Positions 61,425 to 64,000 of a stretch of 64,000 bases of DNA are shown here, in pieces. The DNA is taken from assembly GCF_000150955.2 (NCBI RefSeq), contig NC_011678.1, positions 887,518 to 951,517 of the forward strand. The letters run 5' to 3'. The notes beneath the pieces are model-generated. The model saw nothing but the letters and a program-made list of their open reading frames with translations, searched no databases and was not told where the DNA came from. The position numbers and the translations under genes were made by a program. Position 1 is the stretch's first letter. The number at the start of each line of letters is the position of its first letter. The stretch comes from Phaeodactylum tricornutum CCAP 1055/1 (lineage: Eukaryota > Bacillariophyta > Bacillariophyceae > Surirellales > Neidiaceae).

Positions 61425-63110
61425 CTACTGAGAACGGCCATGTTCTTCCGGCAACTGACACATGGAAGGACCCAACCGTGATCGTACGTCGTTGAAGTCA
61501 ATCCTAGACGTATCAGTTCCCATGACCGGCAAGGGGAATGGAACGATACTTTTGCCGCTAATGTCCGGGTTGATTCCGATCCCTTGGATGTCGTTACCGC
61601 TGGGTGTGACGTAGCGGGCTACGGTAAGCACCAGACCCGCGCCATTCTTAAGGCCGTACACCGCTTGAATTAAACCCTTACCGAAGGATTTGTTCCCCAT
61701 GAGTACCGCGCGACAGTTGTCGTGTAAGGATCCTGCCAAGACTTCGGAAGCAGAAGCGGACATTCCGTCAATCCATACGACCATAGGGACTGTGGGATCA
61801 ATTGCGAGGCGGCCTGGAGTTGTTCGAAAAGGCAACTCTACGTTGCCACTGTCGACAACGTAGGTAGCAACGCGGTTTTCGATGAACAAACTTGAAATTT
61901 CAACCGCTGACTGAAAGGCCCCGCCCGTATTCATACGCAAATCCAAAACGAAGGCATTCGCTCCGTCCGCTTTCAGATCCCGCAGAGCATCCTCCAGTCT
62001 GGCTTTGACCAGTGAATTGAACTCGGCTATGCGAATGTATCCAACTTTGGTTCCGTCGGCGCGAGTTTCGGTTATTTTGTAGCGAATGGGATCTTTGATT
62101 TCCTGGAAGAGTCGGTCCATGACGACGACACGCTCCGCTTCAATATCGTTGCTTTTGTTTTTCGGCCGGATCGTCATTGCTACTGTTTGTGCATTGGGAT
62201 TGTCAGATATTTGGTCGATAATGTCAAAGGCGGTACGGCCTTGTGTTGAAACCCCGTTGACAGCCGTGACGTAGTCACCTGTTCGGAGTCCAGCCTTGTC
62301 GGCCGCCGAACCGACGATCGGCGGTGCACCGACGATGATTTGTTTGGCCGAGTTCGGCATAAGCGTGACCCCAACCCCAATCAAGTCAAACTTTTGAATC
62401 GCGGCGTACTGTTCCGCCGATAAAACGCGACTATACTTGTCGTTGAGGGATTTGACCATTTCGGCAATCAGTTTCATTTCTTGGTCGGGGGTGTTGCTGT
62501 TGGCTTTGGATATTTGCATGGTATATTTGGACAGCACGGTGTCCCAATCTTGGCCGTTGAAGGTCCGGTCTATAAAGTAACGATTAACGAGTCCCCAGAC
62601 TTCATTGAGGACAGATTCGGCTTGCACGCTGTTGTCTTGTGACGTAGTTGCAGCACTCGCATGCGGAAGAAGAAAAGATTGATACGGAGCAGTATCGGAC
62701 GACGTTGGCAAAGAAGGCGACTGGATTGGAAGCAAAACCAAATTTCCTACCAGCAGTACGGATGCAGCCACGGATTGGAGTCGTCGCCGCCAGATTCGCA
62801 GTGCGGTAGGAGAATGCAGCTCACCGTCCGTGTGAGTTTCCATTTCAAACCCCTTGAAAGCAGCGAACCATGGAGTAGGGTCGATCCCTGTGGTGCCCAC
62901 CAAATTACTGGCAGCTGGCTGTAACGATGCTGTTGACAGCCGCGTCCAAACGGACGTCAATTTAGGAGTCCAGGCGTGGGCTGCATCATTCTCTAGGCAG
63001 AAAACGAGCACTACTCCCGTAAAACAAAAAAGACTTGACACTCGTCTCATTGCAAGGAAGCGTCGAAAGACGTGGTATAAGGATCCAGCCAAGCAAGGGT
63101 GGGATGTCAA
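61425..63110 (-). CDS. CTPA: Plastid C-terminal processing peptidase CtpA (S41 family)
   Basis: Single exon, 561 residues from the ATG at 63110 or 541 from that at 63050. The latter gives a clean signal peptide ('MRRVSSLFCFTGVVLVFC', ending 'NDAAHA|WTPKL') with an aromatic +1 residue, so it is preferred. CtpA cleaves the C-terminal extension of the photosystem II D1 precursor in the thylakoid lumen. A second hydrophobic stretch ('SVAASVLLVGNLVLLPIQSPSL') at about residues 110-135 may be the thylakoid-transfer signal. The PDZ domain spans about 230-310 ('GVGVTLMPNSAKQIIVGAPPIVGSAADKAGLRTGDYVTAVNGV'). The catalytic Ser is in 'MSASASEVLAGSL' and the Lys in 'LMGNKSFGKGLIQ', the Ser/Lys pair of S41 CTPs. 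The length is normal for plastid CtpA. Confidence 0.93.
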   Translation of the reverse strand: MTSHPCLAGSLYHVFRRFLAMRRVSSLFCFTGVVLVFCLENDAAHAWTPKLTSVWTRLSTASLQPAASNLVGTTGIDPTPWFAAFKGFEMETHTDGELHSPTALRIWRRRLQSVAASVLLVGNLVLLPIQSPSLPTSSDTAPYQSFLLPHASAATTSQDNSVQAESVLNEVWGLVNRYFIDRTFNGQDWDTVLSKYTMQISKANSNTPDQEMKLIAEMVKSLNDKYSRVLSAEQYAAIQKFDLIGVGVTLMPNSAKQIIVGAPPIVGSAADKAGLRTGDYVTAVNGVSTQGRTAFDIIDQISDNPNAQTVAMTIRPKNKSNDIEAERVVVMDRLFQEIKDPIRYKITETRADGTKVGYIRIAEFNSLVKARLEDALRDLKADGANAFVLDLRMNTGGAFQSAVEISSLFIENRVATYVVDSGNVELPFRTTPGRLAIDPTVPMVVWIDGMSASASEVLAGSLHDNCRAVLMGNKSFGKGLIQAVYGLKNGAGLVLTVARYVTPSGNDIQGIGINPDISGKSIVPFPLPVMGTDTSRIDFNDVRSRLGPSMCQLPEEHGRSQ

Positions 63111-63630
63111 CAGATTGGTGCGGCCCGTTTCTTTCTAGTCTAGTTGGATTTCCAGATTGACTTGGGCTTTACGGTTCGATTTTTTGGTTTTCTTTGGGCA
63201 CTTTCGTTTTGCCGTTGGTGTTCCGTTCGAATGCCGATGCAACTGACTGTGACTGACAAGTGCCGCAAACGGCTCGGTGGGTATCTTTGTGGCGCCTTCC
63301 GCGTGGAATTGAACCCCTACTTTAGATAAACCCTATCGTGGAGACGTCGAGATATTTCACTATACAAACAAGCAGAGCGAGGAAGCGGCCCTCGTGAGAG
63401 CCCCACATTTTTCCGTCAGGTGCCTCGGCGTCCCGTCAATGTCGCGCGCTCTTCGACAGAACCTGTCGACGGCGGGTACCATTGGTATCTTGGACTGACT
63501 GTGAGTGACAAGGAGTGATCTTGTCCCTCTACGGACCTGTCGTTCTACCCATTGGACGATCCGATCCGACGGCGGCCGCTGCTAAGTCCACATCCAACAA
63601 AAGCAACGCAAGTCAACAACAGTACAAAAC
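63051..63630. promoter_or_regulatory. Divergent promoter region, CtpA and LeuB
   Basis: About 520-580 bp between two plastid-protein genes. It holds ACTGACTGTGACTGACAAG at 63242-63260 and GACTGACTGTGAGTGACA at 63493-63510, two close copies of the same element 251 bp apart. Confidence 0.5.
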
Positions 63631-64000
63631 ATGGGGCTCCTTACAAAGTCCCCGTTAGCTCTCATCGTTGTTTTGGGAGTCGCGTCTCTTTCCGATGCCT
63701 TTGTCCCTCAACACTCTCGGTTTGCCCGACACCCAAGCGTCAAAGATGCCGTCTCGAAAAAAGATTCTTACGACATTACCTTATTACCAGGCGACGGCAT
63801 TGGTCCGGAAATTACGGAATCCACCAAAAAGGTCCTGACAGCCTTGTGTGAAAAATGTGGATTCGACATGAACCTGAAAGTAGCCTTAATTGGCGGTGCT
63901 GCTATTGACGCCGTCAACGACCCCTTTCCACAAGAGTCTCTGGAACAGTGCCAAGCGTCCGATTCAGTACTCTTGGCTTGCATTGGAGGATACAAGTGGG
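63631..64000 (+). CDS. LEUB: Plastid 3-isopropylmalate dehydrogenase LeuB (partial, N-terminal part)
   Basis: The frame begins at the ATG at 63631 and runs off the right edge (123 codons visible). The enzyme oxidatively decarboxylates 3-isopropylmalate in leucine synthesis. After the targeting region comes 'YDITLLPGDGIGPEITESTKKVLTAL', the clear IPMDH/IDH family start. It is followed by 'LIGGAAIDAVNDPFPQESLEQCQASDSVLLACIGGYKW', which matches LeuB. The N-terminus 'LALIVVLGVASLSDAFVPQ' is a signal peptide with the diatom motif (SDA|FVP), so plastid import is expected. Only the first third of the gene is present. Confidence 0.93.
   Translation, partial: MGLLTKSPLALIVVLGVASLSDAFVPQHSRFARHPSVKDAVSKKDSYDITLLPGDGIGPEITESTKKVLTALCEKCGFDMNLKVALIGGAAIDAVNDPFPQESLEQCQASDSVLLACIGGYKW

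Overview
The window is nuclear DNA of a photosynthetic stramenopile, most probably the pennate diatom Phaeodactylum tricornutum. Genes are split by a few short introns (roughly 55-270 nt), usually with a GTACGT or GTAAGT donor. Several enzymes begin with a signal peptide followed by the heterokont plastid-import motif (an ASAFAP-like cut with F or W at +1). The gene set is eukaryotic (CAND1, CAP, exocyst SEC5, MUS81, TFIIS, roadblock dynein light chain, USE1-like SNARE). Genes lie close together on both strands. I saw no rRNA, tRNA, CRISPR array or virus-like element.

0-16 kb: CAND1 (partial at the left edge), cyclase-associated protein, an AT-hook protein, an organellar GGQ release-factor-like protein, plastid MsrA, a mitochondrial carrier, a long protein ending in a bacterial-type xanthine phosphoribosyltransferase, and a tail-anchored UBE2J-type E2.

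16-31 kb: TMEM97-like EXPERA protein, exocyst SEC5, a class I-type haem peroxidase, a small possible membrane protein, a sulfotransferase-like type II membrane protein, an HTTM (gamma-carboxylase-like) membrane protein, MUS81 and a roadblock light chain.

31-41 kb: a tandem pair of Golgi-type GT92-like glycosyltransferases with identity tracts that suggest gene conversion; a USE1-like SNARE with a long lumenal tail, followed by ankyrin repeats lying in shifting frames; two unrecognised genes.

41-54 kb: an ARL GTPase, a plastid-targeted RibD-like protein whose deaminase centre is lost, an ankyrin protein, TFIIS, a small single-pass membrane protein, an NCS2-type nucleobase permease, a secreted unknown and an isochorismatase-family amidohydrolase.

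54-64 kb: cobalamin-independent methionine synthase (METE) with four copies of an ACGT-core motif in its promoter, a hybrid histidine kinase without a recognisable phospho-acceptor domain, plastid DHAR, plastid CtpA protease and the start of plastid 3-isopropylmalate dehydrogenase.

Themes: plastid and cellular redox (MsrA, DHAR, peroxidase, CtpA), secretory-pathway glycan and trafficking genes (SEC5, USE1-like, two GT92, sulfotransferase), and purine, flavin and methionine metabolism (XPRT fusion, NCS2 permease, RibD-like, METE). Neighbouring genes do not form operons. Many pairs are divergent and share a short promoter region.
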